Source: Promethearchaeota archaeon
Lineage (GTDB): Archaea > Asgardarchaeota > Lokiarchaeia > Sigyniarchaeales > SOKP01
Length of the DNA stretch: 47,605 nucleotides
NCBI GenBank assembly: GCA_016930515.1
Contig: JAFGGO010000045.1
Span: 1-47,605, forward strand
Reading direction: 5' to 3'
Shown here: positions 8,541-17,832 of the stretch, piece after piece
How positions within the stretch are numbered: the first letter of the stretch is position 1
Layout: each line of letters opens with the position of its first letter
Translations under genes and position numbers: made by a program
The notes under the pieces: model-generated
What the model was told of the DNA's origin: nothing
Database searches by the model: none
What the model saw: the letters and a program-made list of their open reading frames with translations, nothing else

Positions 8541-9377
8541 TTATTGTAAGAAATCCAATACGAGCTTGTTGACTTCGGGTGCTCGGGATAGGTAAGTCAT
8601 GTCACCTGCGTTTTGCAGTATTTCCAATCGATTATTGGGCATCTTTGCGTCCATTTCTATCATCCATTCTTTTGGATGGATCTTATTGTGAGAACCAGCG
8701 ATGATTAGCGTCTCCGTGTTGATTTTATCTATCTCGTTATAAAGTGTCATCTCCAACATGGCAGAGCCTTGGTTTTCAACGTCCTTCGGCGTCATGGGAT
8801 CGATGGAATATTCTTTAACCCATTCGGCCACGGTCCAGAGATCGTGAAATTTCTTACCAGGATTGGCTTCCAGTTCCTTGACGAAATCCTCGTGAAATGC
8901 CATGATAGCGCTTTTCATGAAGTATTTCTCGGGAGCGCTTAGTTGGAAATCAACTGCCTTGCTGTTAACAACCATTATGTTCTTGATGATATCGTCAGAG
9001 GGAAATCGCGAAGTCGTGTTTAATAGAACGAGTTTCTTGACTCGATCTGGATATTTTAAAACGAAGCGAGTCATTGCCATCGCACCTAAAGCGTATCCCA
9101 TGATATTCGCTTTTTCTATCTTGAGGTGATCCATCAGACCTGCAACATCGTCAGCTATATTTTCCAATGTATAATGATAATCGGGTCGATCGGACTTACC
9201 ACACCCTCGATTGTCAAAAGTGATCAATTTAAAGCGTTCTCCTAATTGCTTTATCTGCGCAATCCACATTTCTTTTTTAAGGCACCAACCACTTACCAAG
9301 ATAAGCGGTTCCCCGTTTTCGCTTCCTTGGATTTCGTAACTAATGTTTATTCCATTAACATGAGCAATGTTAGCCAT
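8541..9377 (-). CDS. Alpha/beta-hydrolase-fold protein lacking the catalytic triad (probable pseudoenzyme)
   Basis: 278 residues, standard length, with the canonical fold landmarks: ILVSGW (oxyanion region, 26-31), FDNRGCGKSDRP (54-65), the nucleophile-elbow strand ANIMGYALGAM, LIIAGSHNKIHP and a C-terminal LEILQNAGDMTYLSRAPEVN. At the three positions where hydrolases have Ser, Asp and His this protein has Ala96 (GYALG instead of GxSxG), Asn231 and Asp259 (AGD instead of AGH). The paralogous pseudogene has the same three changes, so they predate the duplication. It is therefore unlikely to be a hydrolase; ligand binding, like plant hormone receptors of this fold, or unconventional chemistry is possible (inference). 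Start ATG begins MANIAHVNG. Confidence 0.85.
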   Translation of the reverse strand: MANIAHVNGINISYEIQGSENGEPLILVSGWCLKKEMWIAQIKQLGERFKLITFDNRGCGKSDRPDYHYTLENIADDVAGLMDHLKIEKANIMGYALGAMAMTRFVLKYPDRVKKLVLLNTTSRFPSDDIIKNIMVVNSKAVDFQLSAPEKYFMKSAIMAFHEDFVKELEANPGKKFHDLWTVAEWVKEYSIDPMTPKDVENQGSAMLEMTLYNEIDKINTETLIIAGSHNKIHPKEWMIEMDAKMPNNRLEILQNAGDMTYLSRAPEVNKLVLDFLQ

Positions 9378-9531
9378 ATGTTTTATAATTAATATTGATT
9401 AAAAAAAATTGTTTATACGAAAACAAGAAATTCTAAAATAGTTTTAATACAATATAGATGGGTAATTTATTCTAAAAAAAAAGAATGAATTTAATCCCAT
9501 TCCTCATAGAAAGAAGATATAATATTCATAA

Positions 9532-11811
9532 TTAATTGCTCTCAATATCCATGTTTTGCATATCAAGCAGGTGCTTATATACACCATTGGGAATGGCAAG
9601 GAGTTCATCGTGGGTTCCTTTTTCAATGAATCCCTTGGCCTCTTTATCCACGACAAGAATAAGATCTGCGTTTCTAATCGTGGAAAGCCTGTGAGCAATA
9701 ATGATAGTCGTGCGACCTTTTCGAGCTTTATTTAAAGCATCTTGAATCAATGTCTCCGTGTAAGGATCGACGGAAGAGGTTGCCTCGTCCAGAATAAGGA
9801 TTTTAGGATCGGTTATGAGTGCTCTAGCAAATGCGATGAGTTGCCTTTGGCCGATAGAAATATTAGATGCGTTTTCGTGAAGGATAGTTTCAAAACCTTC
9901 TGGTTGGGACATGATGAAATTATATAAACCAAGAAATTTCGAAATATCCAACATTTTACGTTCGATTTCATCATCAATAGCATCCAAACCATAAAGAAGG
10001 TTTTCCCTAATAGTGCCCTTGAATAAAAACGAATCTTGAGGTACTAATCCGATATTTTTTCGAAGGTCGTTTTTTGTAATATCTCGAATATCATTGCCAT
10101 CAATAGCGATTTTTCCTTTATTCACATCGTAAAAACGAGCAATTAATTTTATCATTGTTGTTTTTCCCGCTCCAGTTTCTCCGACAATAGCAATTGTATT
10201 ACCCCCTTCAATTGAAAGATCAAGATTTTTTAATATGAATCCTATCGAATTTTCGTGTTCAATCATAACTCTCTCTTCTTCAATACAATCTTGCACCATT
10301 TTTGGGAAAGAATTAAATTCTTCTTTTGGGATAGAAAGTTGGGCGATCATTCTGGCGAGCTGTCGCGATTTCATTTCATCGGGAGATCCCATTTGGCCCA
10401 TACTCGCACCACCTTCACCAGAGGGTGCCCTATTGCTTGCAGGAGACTTTTGAAGTGATTCCCTACGAACTAGTGATTTTTCTAGTTTATTAATAATGCT
10501 CTCAACCAATTGTGGGTTATAATCAATTTTTGATTGAAAACCATTCTTTAAACTACCATTCATTGCGGAAACAGTTTGGAATTTCGACCATCTTGCTTTA
10601 TTGGTTGATTTGTTCAAATGGATTTTCTTTTTTGCGTTATTTTTTTCGTCATATATGAAATTCTTCAATTCAGTATTCAAATTATCGAGTCTATATCCGA
10701 AACTTACATCCTGGAACCTTATGTTTCCCTTAATGTCTTTAAGTAAAATAAGATTAGCAGGATCGGGCAAATCGGTTGTTTCTTCTAGTATTCCATAGAT
10801 CCTATCAGAAGCCGCCATTGCAGATTCTATAATATTTTGAATTTGCATTAATGTCATAAACGGTTGAAAAAATTGAGAAAGATATGTTATAAAAGCCGAA
10901 AGAATTCCAATCGAAACGATCGTTCCAAAAAAATTGATCCCATTAATGTAAGCAAAACCCCCTAAAGTTAAGATTGAAGCCGTAAGAATTTGAGTGGTGA
11001 GCTGCATGAGAGGAAAGAAAGTTGAGAAGGTTTTTCTAACCTTAAAGTTTGCTTGATAATTTTCTTCGTTTGCCTTAGTGAATTCTTGGCTCGCTTTATC
11101 CGCTTGGTTGTAGGCTTGTATGACTTTCGCTCCAGCTACATTTTCTTGAATTGAAGTAGTAACTTTACTGATTGTCTTACGAGTCTCTTTAAAATCGCCA
11201 CTTACCTTTTTTTTGAAAAGCTTGAAGAAACCAAGAAAAAGTGGGAAGGCTATCATGCTAAATGCGGCTAAAAGCACATTAGCTATAAACATGAATGATA
11301 TACTAAGCCCAAGAGCGATCACGCTCGTTATTATTTGGGTTATTTGCCCCGAGACTAATAAATTCACTTGATCGACATCATTCGTTAAAATTGAAATTAT
11401 TTCTCCACTGCGCTTGCGATCAAAATACGCCATTGACATTGTTTGGAGTTTATCAAATAGATCATTTCGGATTCCATAGGTTATATCCTGTCCAAGCTTG
11501 TTTATACCAAAAGTGCCGAAATAATTAGCAAATATGACGCATATCATCAAGGAGGAATATAAAATACTCATGTATAATATGATAATGGGATCTCTACCGA
11601 TAATTCCTTGATTTATTAAAAACGCAATTAACAAGGGATTAGCAGAAAACACGATCGTGCCAAATATGATGAAAAGAAAATAAAAAGCGAATTTTCGCTT
11701 TTGAGGGAGCAAGTAAGAAAAAATCCAACGCCAAAGAATTCCTCGCGAATGTTCTATCTTAGCCTTTTCTCCAAATAAATGTGGAGGGCCTCGTTGACCC
11801 GCATGATGCAC
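9532..11811 (-). CDS. ABC exporter half-transporter, subunit with canonical catalytic glutamate and a large insert in the NBD
   Basis: 759 residues from a GTG at 11811. Six transmembrane helices occupy about 25-325; the nucleotide-binding domain has Walker A GETGAGKTT (544-552), Walker B ILILDEATSS with the catalytic Glu, switch His in IIIAHRLSTI, but a degenerate signature ISIGQ instead of LSGGQ. About 145 residues (375-523, low-complexity, with SPASNRAPSGEGGASMGQMG) are inserted after the A-loop strand FQDVSFGY and before Walker A, which is unusual. The frame stays open for 25 codons upstream to the stop of the partner gene, and those codons encode SELKKKKEIPEEPVIK directly before HHAGQRGP, so the real start is probably earlier, at ATC 11862 behind AAGTGA. 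Pairs with the next subunit to form a multidrug-type heterodimer. Confidence 0.9.
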   Translation of the reverse strand: MHHAGQRGPPHLFGEKAKIEHSRGILWRWIFSYLLPQKRKFAFYFLFIIFGTIVFSANPLLIAFLINQGIIGRDPIIILYMSILYSSLMICVIFANYFGTFGINKLGQDITYGIRNDLFDKLQTMSMAYFDRKRSGEIISILTNDVDQVNLLVSGQITQIITSVIALGLSISFMFIANVLLAAFSMIAFPLFLGFFKLFKKKVSGDFKETRKTISKVTTSIQENVAGAKVIQAYNQADKASQEFTKANEENYQANFKVRKTFSTFFPLMQLTTQILTASILTLGGFAYINGINFFGTIVSIGILSAFITYLSQFFQPFMTLMQIQNIIESAMAASDRIYGILEETTDLPDPANLILLKDIKGNIRFQDVSFGYRLDNLNTELKNFIYDEKNNAKKKIHLNKSTNKARWSKFQTVSAMNGSLKNGFQSKIDYNPQLVESIINKLEKSLVRRESLQKSPASNRAPSGEGGASMGQMGSPDEMKSRQLARMIAQLSIPKEEFNSFPKMVQDCIEEERVMIEHENSIGFILKNLDLSIEGGNTIAIVGETGAGKTTMIKLIARFYDVNKGKIAIDGNDIRDITKNDLRKNIGLVPQDSFLFKGTIRENLLYGLDAIDDEIERKMLDISKFLGLYNFIMSQPEGFETILHENASNISIGQRQLIAFARALITDPKILILDEATSSVDPYTETLIQDALNKARKGRTTIIIAHRLSTIRNADLILVVDKEAKGFIEKGTHDELLAIPNGVYKHLLDMQNMDIESN

Positions 11812-11886
11812 TTTAATTACTGGTTCTTCTGGAATTTCTTTCTTTTTTTTAAGTTCGCTGATAATTATTTCACTTGTTTTTATAAT

Positions 11887-13665
11887 TTAAAGCGATTTAA
11901 TGTCCTTTTTTTGTTTTAATTGAAGAGTTTCAAAAATTTGGCGATATAAGGGATTTGCGTTTCCATTTTTACCATTATATAACTCATCGTGAGTTCCAAG
12001 ACCAACAATGCGACCTTTATCTAATACCATAATTACATCAGCATTTCTAATTGTTGATATGCGCTGGGTAATGATAAAAGTTGTTGTATTTTTCATTACT
12101 CTCTCGAGTGCTTGTTGTATTTGATATTCCGTTTCTACATCGACGCTACTTGTAGAATCGTCTAATATCAAGATTTTAGGTTCAATAAGAAGTGCTCGTG
12201 CGATGGATAACCTTTGTTTTTGACCACCAGAAAGGTTCATTCCCCTCTCTCCGACCATTGTTTCGTACTTTTCAGGGAGGTTTTCAATAAAATCTCTAAT
12301 GCCCGCAATTTCTGCAACATTTTCGATGTTCTCCATATTCGCGGAGTCTTTCCCAAAAGCTATATTTTGCTTGATTGATTTATCGAATAAATATGTGTCT
12401 TGAGACACAATTCCGATGTGTCTCCTAAGATTGTTAATTTTATATTTACGAACATCGATTTTGTCGATTAGTATCCTTCCCTTCTTTACATCGTAAAATC
12501 TTGGTAATAAATTGATGATAGTAGATTTTCCCGAGCCAGTAGTACCAAGAATGGCAACTTTCTGACCAGGAGAGATATGAAAATTCATATCATTTAAGAT
12601 AAGATTCGTTTGAGTATATCCAAACGAGACGTGGTCAAAAACAATGTCTCCGTTTATTGATTCTTTTGTAATGGGATTTGGATCCTCAAGAATATCTGGA
12701 GTAGATTCAAGAACTTCGCGTATGCGATTAAGCGCGGCATCAGCTTGAACATACATTATAAAAATGTTGCCCAACATTACTAAGGGAAAGATCGCCATGG
12801 CAATATAACTTTGAAATGTAATAAGAAGCGCCAAAGACATTTCGCTATTGAGAATAAGAGCCCCACCAAAATATAGTGTTAAAATAATCATCAATCCCAA
12901 GAGCAGGATATTTAAAGGCATAAAAAAACTGTTATATTTCGCAGAGAGTATAGATATATCGCGAAACCTCATATTATTCTCTGAAAATTTCTTAAATTCC
13001 TTTTTTTGGGTGCCAAACATTCGCACTACTTGCGCACCTACGATATTTTCTCGTATCGTATTAGTCAAATCCCCAAATGCTTCCCGGCTTTCTTTATAAA
13101 TTGGCTTGAGTTTTTTCGTAATAAAAAGGGACCCAATCACGGAAAGTGGAATGCAAATTGTCAAGATCCAAGCGAGATTGGGTTGAACAGACCATGTAGC
13201 AATATTGACACCTATCAGTTGTAAAACACCCATAATGCCCAATACCAGCCCCATACCGAATATTCCTTCTGTTTGTTCGACATCCGAAGTAGCTCGTGCA
13301 ATTAATTGACCCGTTTCGTATTTATCAAAATAACTGTAAGATTGTCTATAAATAGCGCCGTGAATATCCTGTCGAATATAGAATATGGCTCTAGCTGCGA
13401 TTTTTGCGCCTGAAATACGGGCACCACGACTAATAAAATAAGCAACAACACCAAGAATGGTGATAATGATTAAATTAATAATCAAGTTAAATTGAGTGGC
13501 TTGTTGTTCCTTTGGAAGATTTGGATCTAGTTGCCCTACTAAATTTCCAATAAATATTGGAATGAATAGTCCAAATATGGTGGCAATCATTTGAAATAAA
13601 ACATATTTCACAAAACGCTTTCGAGAGTAAAGCCAGTATTTAAAAATCATGTGCAATGAATTCAT
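11887..13665 (-). CDS. ABC exporter half-transporter, subunit with degenerate nucleotide site
   Basis: 592 residues from ATG 13665, chosen because GGAAG lies 7 bases upstream; an in-frame GTG at 13716 would add 17 residues. Six transmembrane helices are followed by an NBD with A-loop FDHVSFGY, Walker A GTTGSGKST and a perfect signature NLSGGQKQR. The catalytic Glu after Walker B is Asp (ILILDDSTSS) and the switch His is Gln (IITQRISTI). Together with the ISIGQ signature of the partner this gives one consensus ATP site and one degenerate site, the arrangement known from TM287/288- and BmrCD-type heterodimeric exporters. It is transcribed first and ends just before the partner gene. Exported substrate unknown. 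Confidence 0.9.
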   Translation of the reverse strand: MNSLHMIFKYWLYSRKRFVKYVLFQMIATIFGLFIPIFIGNLVGQLDPNLPKEQQATQFNLIINLIIITILGVVAYFISRGARISGAKIAARAIFYIRQDIHGAIYRQSYSYFDKYETGQLIARATSDVEQTEGIFGMGLVLGIMGVLQLIGVNIATWSVQPNLAWILTICIPLSVIGSLFITKKLKPIYKESREAFGDLTNTIRENIVGAQVVRMFGTQKKEFKKFSENNMRFRDISILSAKYNSFFMPLNILLLGLMIILTLYFGGALILNSEMSLALLITFQSYIAMAIFPLVMLGNIFIMYVQADAALNRIREVLESTPDILEDPNPITKESINGDIVFDHVSFGYTQTNLILNDMNFHISPGQKVAILGTTGSGKSTIINLLPRFYDVKKGRILIDKIDVRKYKINNLRRHIGIVSQDTYLFDKSIKQNIAFGKDSANMENIENVAEIAGIRDFIENLPEKYETMVGERGMNLSGGQKQRLSIARALLIEPKILILDDSTSSVDVETEYQIQQALERVMKNTTTFIITQRISTIRNADVIMVLDKGRIVGLGTHDELYNGKNGNANPLYRQIFETLQLKQKKDIKSL

Positions 13666-13734
13666 TAAATTACTTCCAATTAATCTTATAACTATGTATT
13701 CAAAATTATGATTCACAGATAAAATTAATTGCTA

Positions 13735-14580
13735 TCATTCATAAGAATCGTTTTTAGCATTTCTGAAAAATAAATCTGGCGTCAATTCTGCCTCTGGAAC
13801 AAATGAATATTTCTGGAATTCTGTTATTCCCCCCTCTTTAAGAACATCCTCGTCTATGAAGAAATTCCCCGTAAATTCACGACTTGATTTGGTTATAATC
13901 ATATACGCCGCATCAGCAACGATTTCTGGTTTTCTCGAGTGTTTCATTGCTGTTTCCCCACCTAATAAGTTTTTTACAGCAGAAGTAGCAATAGTTGTCT
14001 TAGGCCATAGAGCGTTTACACCAATACCAAACCTTTTAAATTCCTCTGCTAATCCCAAAACGCACATGGACATTCCAAATTTTGACATTGTGTAAGCCAA
14101 CGAACTTGCAAACCAAGTAGGTTCCATCACGAGTGGTGGCGATAGAACCAAAATATGTGGATTATCAGATCTTTTCAAATGGGGAATGCATAATTTAGAA
14201 CAGAGAAAAGTACCCCTAACATTTATATCAAACATTAAATCAAAACGCTTCATAGATGTTCCTAAGGTAGGGGTTAGGCTAATGGCACTTGCGTTGTTTA
14301 CGAGAACATCTATTTTTCCAAATTTCTTAATTGTTGCATCAATGGCTTGTTGTAATTGGTCTTCAAAACGAATGTCAACTATACATGGAATAGCATCACC
14401 ACCCACACTCTTAATATCCTCTACGGCAGTAAATACAGTACCTGGAAGTTTTGGATGTGGTTCGCTCGTTTTTCCAATAACCGCAATCTTGGCCCCATCT
14501 CTTGCACATCTCATGGCAATCGCTTTTCCTATTCCCCTACTAGCCCCTGTTATAAATATAACCTTGTTTTTTAAGCTGAT
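13735..14580 (-). CDS. Short-chain dehydrogenase/reductase, HSDL2-like
   Basis: About 281 residues. The sequence shows the SDR nucleotide loop GASRGIG, NNAS at about 101-104 (long-frame numbering), and the catalytic Ser, Tyr, Lys in VLSPPL and AYTMSKFGM. The PPL after the Ser, the insert KTSEPHPKLPGTVFTAVEDI and NALWPKTTIATSAV are characteristic of the hydroxysteroid dehydrogenase-like protein 2 branch, whose substrates are poorly known (probably lipid or acyl carbonyls). An ATG at 14598 would start the frame, but it lies upstream of and overlaps the ribosome binding site GAGGTGAG. The natural start is ATC at 14580, six bases behind that site, giving (M)SLKNKVIFITGASRG. It follows the aldehyde dehydrogenase gene with a 2-base gap. 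Confidence 0.9.
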   Translation of the reverse strand: MSLKNKVIFITGASRGIGKAIAMRCARDGAKIAVIGKTSEPHPKLPGTVFTAVEDIKSVGGDAIPCIVDIRFEDQLQQAIDATIKKFGKIDVLVNNASAISLTPTLGTSMKRFDLMFDINVRGTFLCSKLCIPHLKRSDNPHILVLSPPLVMEPTWFASSLAYTMSKFGMSMCVLGLAEEFKRFGIGVNALWPKTTIATSAVKNLLGGETAMKHSRKPEIVADAAYMIITKSSREFTGNFFIDEDVLKEGGITEFQKYSFVPEAELTPDLFFRNAKNDSYE

Positions 14581-14582
14581 GA

Positions 14583-16085
14583 TTATCTCACCTCGCATTC
14601 GCGAACGAGTTTCCCTTTTTCTGATAAGTTCATAACAACGACTTTCGGCCTGCTCATGGCCTCGATTGCATATTTAACGCCTTGGGTCCCCAAACCCGAG
14701 GATTTCGTACCCAAAAAAGGAAAGTGATCGGGCCCTCTCGAGCTCTGTCCGTTTATTTGAACGGTTCCAACTTGTAATTCTTGAGCAATATTAAAGGCGA
14801 GATCGATATTTTCGGTAAAAATCATTCCTTGAAGCCCGTATTCAGACTTGTTTGAAATATCTATTGCTTCCTGAACACTTTTCACGCGTATGAACGGTAA
14901 TACGGGACCAAAAGGTTCTTCCCAAGCAACTCTCATTTCAAGCGACACATTGTCTAAGATTGTAGGCCACATCAGATTTCCTTTTCTTTTATTTCCGCAA
15001 ATTATTTTTGCTCCTTTTTCCAAGGCATCGTCTATAAGCTCTTGTACATAATCACATTGTTTCGAACTAATTAGAGGGCCAATCGATTTATTTTTTGCGG
15101 GATCACCAACACTAAGTTGTAGAACTTGTTCGGTCACCCGTTCAATGAGGTGATTGGCGATTTGTGGCATTGGTAAAACTCGCTTTACTGCCGTGCACCT
15201 CTGTCCGCTATAGGAAAAAGCACCCTTCACAATCGCATTTACCGTCAATTCCAAGGAGGCGTCGTCGAGAACGATGGCCGCATCCTTGCCTCCAAGCTCT
15301 AAAAGCAAGGGTTTCATACCTGCTGATTTTGCAATGTGTTTTCCGGTTTCTGAAGACCCCGTAAAACTAATCATATCAATCAAAGGATGAGATGAGAGGT
15401 GGTCTCCAATTTCAGAACCATACCCCGTAATTGCGTTAAACACGCCATTGGGAACACCTGCTTTTTCCAAAATAACTCCAAAATGGAGCGCAGTGATGCT
15501 TCCTTGAGTGGACGGTTTCATAACTACGGAGTTTCCTGCCAATAAAGCCGGCGCTATCTTCGATCCCGTGAGGTTAAACGGATAGTTAAAGGGACCTATG
15601 CATAAAACGACGCCTAAAGGAACTCTATATGTCATTGATATTTTATCCCGGGCGGATTCGTCAAGAATGTCGCCCCTCATCGTTTCTCCGATCATTTGCG
15701 AAGCAGAATCTGCAGTGGCATTAAATATTTCGGCAGTTCGTTTTATCTCTGATATCGCACTATTCAGTGGTTTTCCAATTTCCCTCATTAATAAATAACC
15801 TAAAGTATCTGCCCATTCAAGCATTATATTAGCGGTTTTCCGAAGAACATTGGCTCTTTCTTTAATTGAAATTTGTTCCCAACATTCGTAATTATCGTTC
15901 GCAACATGGATCATTTGGTCTACTTCTTGAATAGTACAAGCTTGAACAGATCCCACTACCTCGTTGTTGTAGGGATTTTTTATTTCTATTACATTTCCAG
16001 ATGATGATTTCTTCCATTCTCCATTGATATAATACTTGTATTCGCTTCCTTCTTTTATTTTAAGAGCATCGTTTATTTCTGTCAT
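14583..16085 (-). CDS. gapN: NADP-dependent non-phosphorylating glyceraldehyde-3-phosphate dehydrogenase type aldehyde dehydrogenase
   Basis: About 500 residues. It follows the GapN subfamily closely: FNYPFNLTGSKIAPALLAGN, LLLELGGKDAAIVLDDA with the general base Glu265, GAFSYSGQRCTAVKRVLPM with catalytic Cys299 (positions counted from the ATG at 16091), WEEPFGPVLPFIRV, and RGPDHFPFLGTKSSGLG...VKYAIEAM, the last being a hallmark of bacterial GapN. GapN oxidises glyceraldehyde-3-phosphate directly to 3-phosphoglycerate and makes NADPH, bypassing an ATP-forming glycolytic step. An aldehyde of another pathway cannot be excluded, given the HSDL2-like SDR next to it. ATG 16085 is preferred over the ATG two codons earlier because GTGA stands just upstream. 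Confidence 0.88.
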   Translation of the reverse strand: MTEINDALKIKEGSEYKYYINGEWKKSSSGNVIEIKNPYNNEVVGSVQACTIQEVDQMIHVANDNYECWEQISIKERANVLRKTANIMLEWADTLGYLLMREIGKPLNSAISEIKRTAEIFNATADSASQMIGETMRGDILDESARDKISMTYRVPLGVVLCIGPFNYPFNLTGSKIAPALLAGNSVVMKPSTQGSITALHFGVILEKAGVPNGVFNAITGYGSEIGDHLSSHPLIDMISFTGSSETGKHIAKSAGMKPLLLELGGKDAAIVLDDASLELTVNAIVKGAFSYSGQRCTAVKRVLPMPQIANHLIERVTEQVLQLSVGDPAKNKSIGPLISSKQCDYVQELIDDALEKGAKIICGNKRKGNLMWPTILDNVSLEMRVAWEEPFGPVLPFIRVKSVQEAIDISNKSEYGLQGMIFTENIDLAFNIAQELQVGTVQINGQSSRGPDHFPFLGTKSSGLGTQGVKYAIEAMSRPKVVVMNLSEKGKLVRECEVR

Positions 16086-16091
16086 GATCAC

Positions 16092-16630
16092 TCACAATAA
16101 ACTTTTGAGATTTATTCTAAATGATTCGAACTTGGTTTTTAACTCTATGCGTAATAAGTTATAAACCGATTTTAATACAAAAATGAAAAGAAAATAATTT
16201 AGAAAAAACCAAGAATCAAAATAAATTCAGCCCACCTCATTCGATTAGATTTTTTAGCTTGTTTTTCTAGTTTTATCAGAAATAACTAAATTTAGATTTT
16301 CGAAAAATCCAAGAACAAATATAACAATTAAATAGTACAATTAAGTAGATACTTTTCTATTTGTTTTTCTCCATAATATTCCTTGATAGGCATAGAATTG
16401 TCAGTTTTTATTGATAAATAATTTAATTTTGTTATGATTTTCTATTTATTTCAGAAATATGAATTATTGTTGCGACTTCCTATAAGTCCCGTGAAAAAAG
16501 GGAAAGACTTAAATATTGAAATTGTTATTAGAATAATGACAAGCTGAATGCAGGGGATGCATATCAGATACAAGCAGTATTACCCTAAAATCATTCAGAT
16601 AATTTATTTTTATAAGGATGTGACTTAAAA
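16092..16630. other. Divergent intergenic region, mostly featureless, with a possible structured segment
   Basis: Spacer between the divergent gapN and zinc-knuckle genes. Nearly all is AT-rich with no coding frame. The part around 16470-16575 is locally richer in G+C and contains two inverted repeats: an AAGTCCC / GGG-AAA-GACTT pairing near 16481-16510 and the hairpin at 16544-16567. These precede the probable ribosome binding site (AAGGATGTGA, 16614-16623) of the next gene and could be a leader or a small RNA. Confidence 0.45.
16544..16567 (+). ncRNA. Candidate RNA hairpin upstream of the zinc-knuckle gene
   Basis: CTGA-ATGCA, loop GGGGA, TGCAT, bulged A, TCAG: nine base pairs with one bulge, read directly from the sequence. 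It stands out because surrounding bases are nearly all A/T. It might be part of a 5' leader of the gene beginning at 16631 or of a box C/D-like RNA; no family is recognised. Weak call. Confidence 0.3.
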
Positions 16631-17806
16631 ATTACTCAAAATGTTTTCTTACTTGATGAACTTAAATACGACGCTCAAAGCGTGAATGTTACTTGTCCTA
16701 TTTGTCAAAAGAAAAAAAAATTTTATTTACCTCGAAACATTCTGAAAAAAAACGGTTTGACAACAATATCCATTCCTAAGGATACGGTCTGCACTCATCA
16801 TTTTCAAGCTTTCATTGATAAAGATCTGCAAGTACGTGGATATCAAAAAGTTGATTTTGAATTGCTTGGAGATTTTGATTCTACTTCTTTTCAATGCCAA
16901 CTATGTAACGCAGATATTAATTTCAAATTAAGCGATGAGAGTACCTATCTTAGCAAGGAGATCTTCCAACATTTCTTGGGTACTGAACTGTACTCAATCA
17001 AAGTTGCCCATTATAGCAATAACGAGTTACATGTTAATACTGTATTGGTAGAAGAAGATGGCACTATAAATAACATTTTAAATTCACATTCCGTTAAACT
17101 AGAGAATTACGAAAACAAGGAACTTATAGATCTGAAATTTTTCAAATTCAGCGAAGATAATCACAACATACTTGAAAAACACCCATTATTTGATTTATTT
17201 GTATTGTTTAATGTTTTCGATAATTGGATTTACGAACTTGTTTGCTTACCGGTCTTTAACTCCCTAGAACTCATCAACATTGTTCATAAAAAAATCCAAG
17301 AAGCAATAAGCATATATTCAAAAATTCCTTCTTACTTGAGTGTTTCGATCGCTGACAAGATTTTTCACTTATGGATAGATCAATCTAATGTTATTTGCGT
17401 GAATCTAAGAAACGAGCTTAACTTTCAATGGTTTAATCCTCTTGTCTCCGAATTTATTGATAGGGCTACTATGGAAGGAACATTGATTTCGAATTGTCCA
17501 AGATTTCTTTTAATTAGTGATTTTTTTCAAGGAAATCTGATTCCAGAAAATAAAATAACCATGATTAAAAGATTAATTAACGACGATCTTCTCTATTCAA
17601 GCGTGAGAGTTAAATATCCAGATCGAATTGAACGCATTTCAAATAAATTAATTGCGGAGTTTGGCATTTCAAAATCTTTTATTCTTGGATTTTTTTATCA
17701 AGACAAGAATATCATAGATTTCATTAAACTATCTGAAAAAAAGGATAAATTTGAAGATTTCATTGAAATGATCGATTACATAAATAGAAGAAAATTATTA
17801 GAATAA
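16631..17806 (+). CDS. Protein with two CxxC zinc knuckles, possibly Asgard-restricted, function unknown
   Basis: Not assigned to a characterised family. The N terminus has VTCPICQKKKKFYLPRN and, 75 residues on, FQCQLCNADINF, two CxxC pairs that could share one zinc. Between them is CTHHFQAFIDKDLQVRGYQKVDFE, a motif I associate with uncharacterised Asgard proteins (memory, not searched). The remaining 250 residues are soluble alpha/beta with no visible motif. The first standard start is GTG 16682, directly before the first knuckle. The frame is open upstream, and ATT 16631 lies 7 bases behind AAGGATGTGA, adding TQNVFLLDELKYDAQS. Followed after 26 bases by the methyltransferase gene, so probably an operon. 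Confidence 0.6.
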   Translation: MTQNVFLLDELKYDAQSVNVTCPICQKKKKFYLPRNILKKNGLTTISIPKDTVCTHHFQAFIDKDLQVRGYQKVDFELLGDFDSTSFQCQLCNADINFKLSDESTYLSKEIFQHFLGTELYSIKVAHYSNNELHVNTVLVEEDGTINNILNSHSVKLENYENKELIDLKFFKFSEDNHNILEKHPLFDLFVLFNVFDNWIYELVCLPVFNSLELINIVHKKIQEAISIYSKIPSYLSVSIADKIFHLWIDQSNVICVNLRNELNFQWFNPLVSEFIDRATMEGTLISNCPRFLLISDFFQGNLIPENKITMIKRLINDDLLYSSVRVKYPDRIERISNKLIAEFGISKSFILGFFYQDKNIIDFIKLSEKKDKFEDFIEMIDYINRRKLLE

Positions 17807-17818
17807 AAATTTAAAATA

Positions 17819-17825
17819 GAGGTGA
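17819..17825 (+). promoter_or_regulatory. Ribosome binding site GAGGTGA that decides the methyltransferase start
   Basis: GAGGTGA lies 7 bases before an ACG codon (17833), while the first TTG in the frame (17863) is 37 bases away and has no site of its own. The peptide from ACG begins KGRIKAWSELLKLGFASKLS, a natural N terminus. Confidence 0.55.
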
Positions 17826-17832
17826 GAAGAAC

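Noticed and set aside
14580..14598. ATG 14598 as the start of the SDR gene
   Set aside because: It overlaps the ribosome binding site and adds MRGEII before the natural SLKNKVIFITGASRG terminus.
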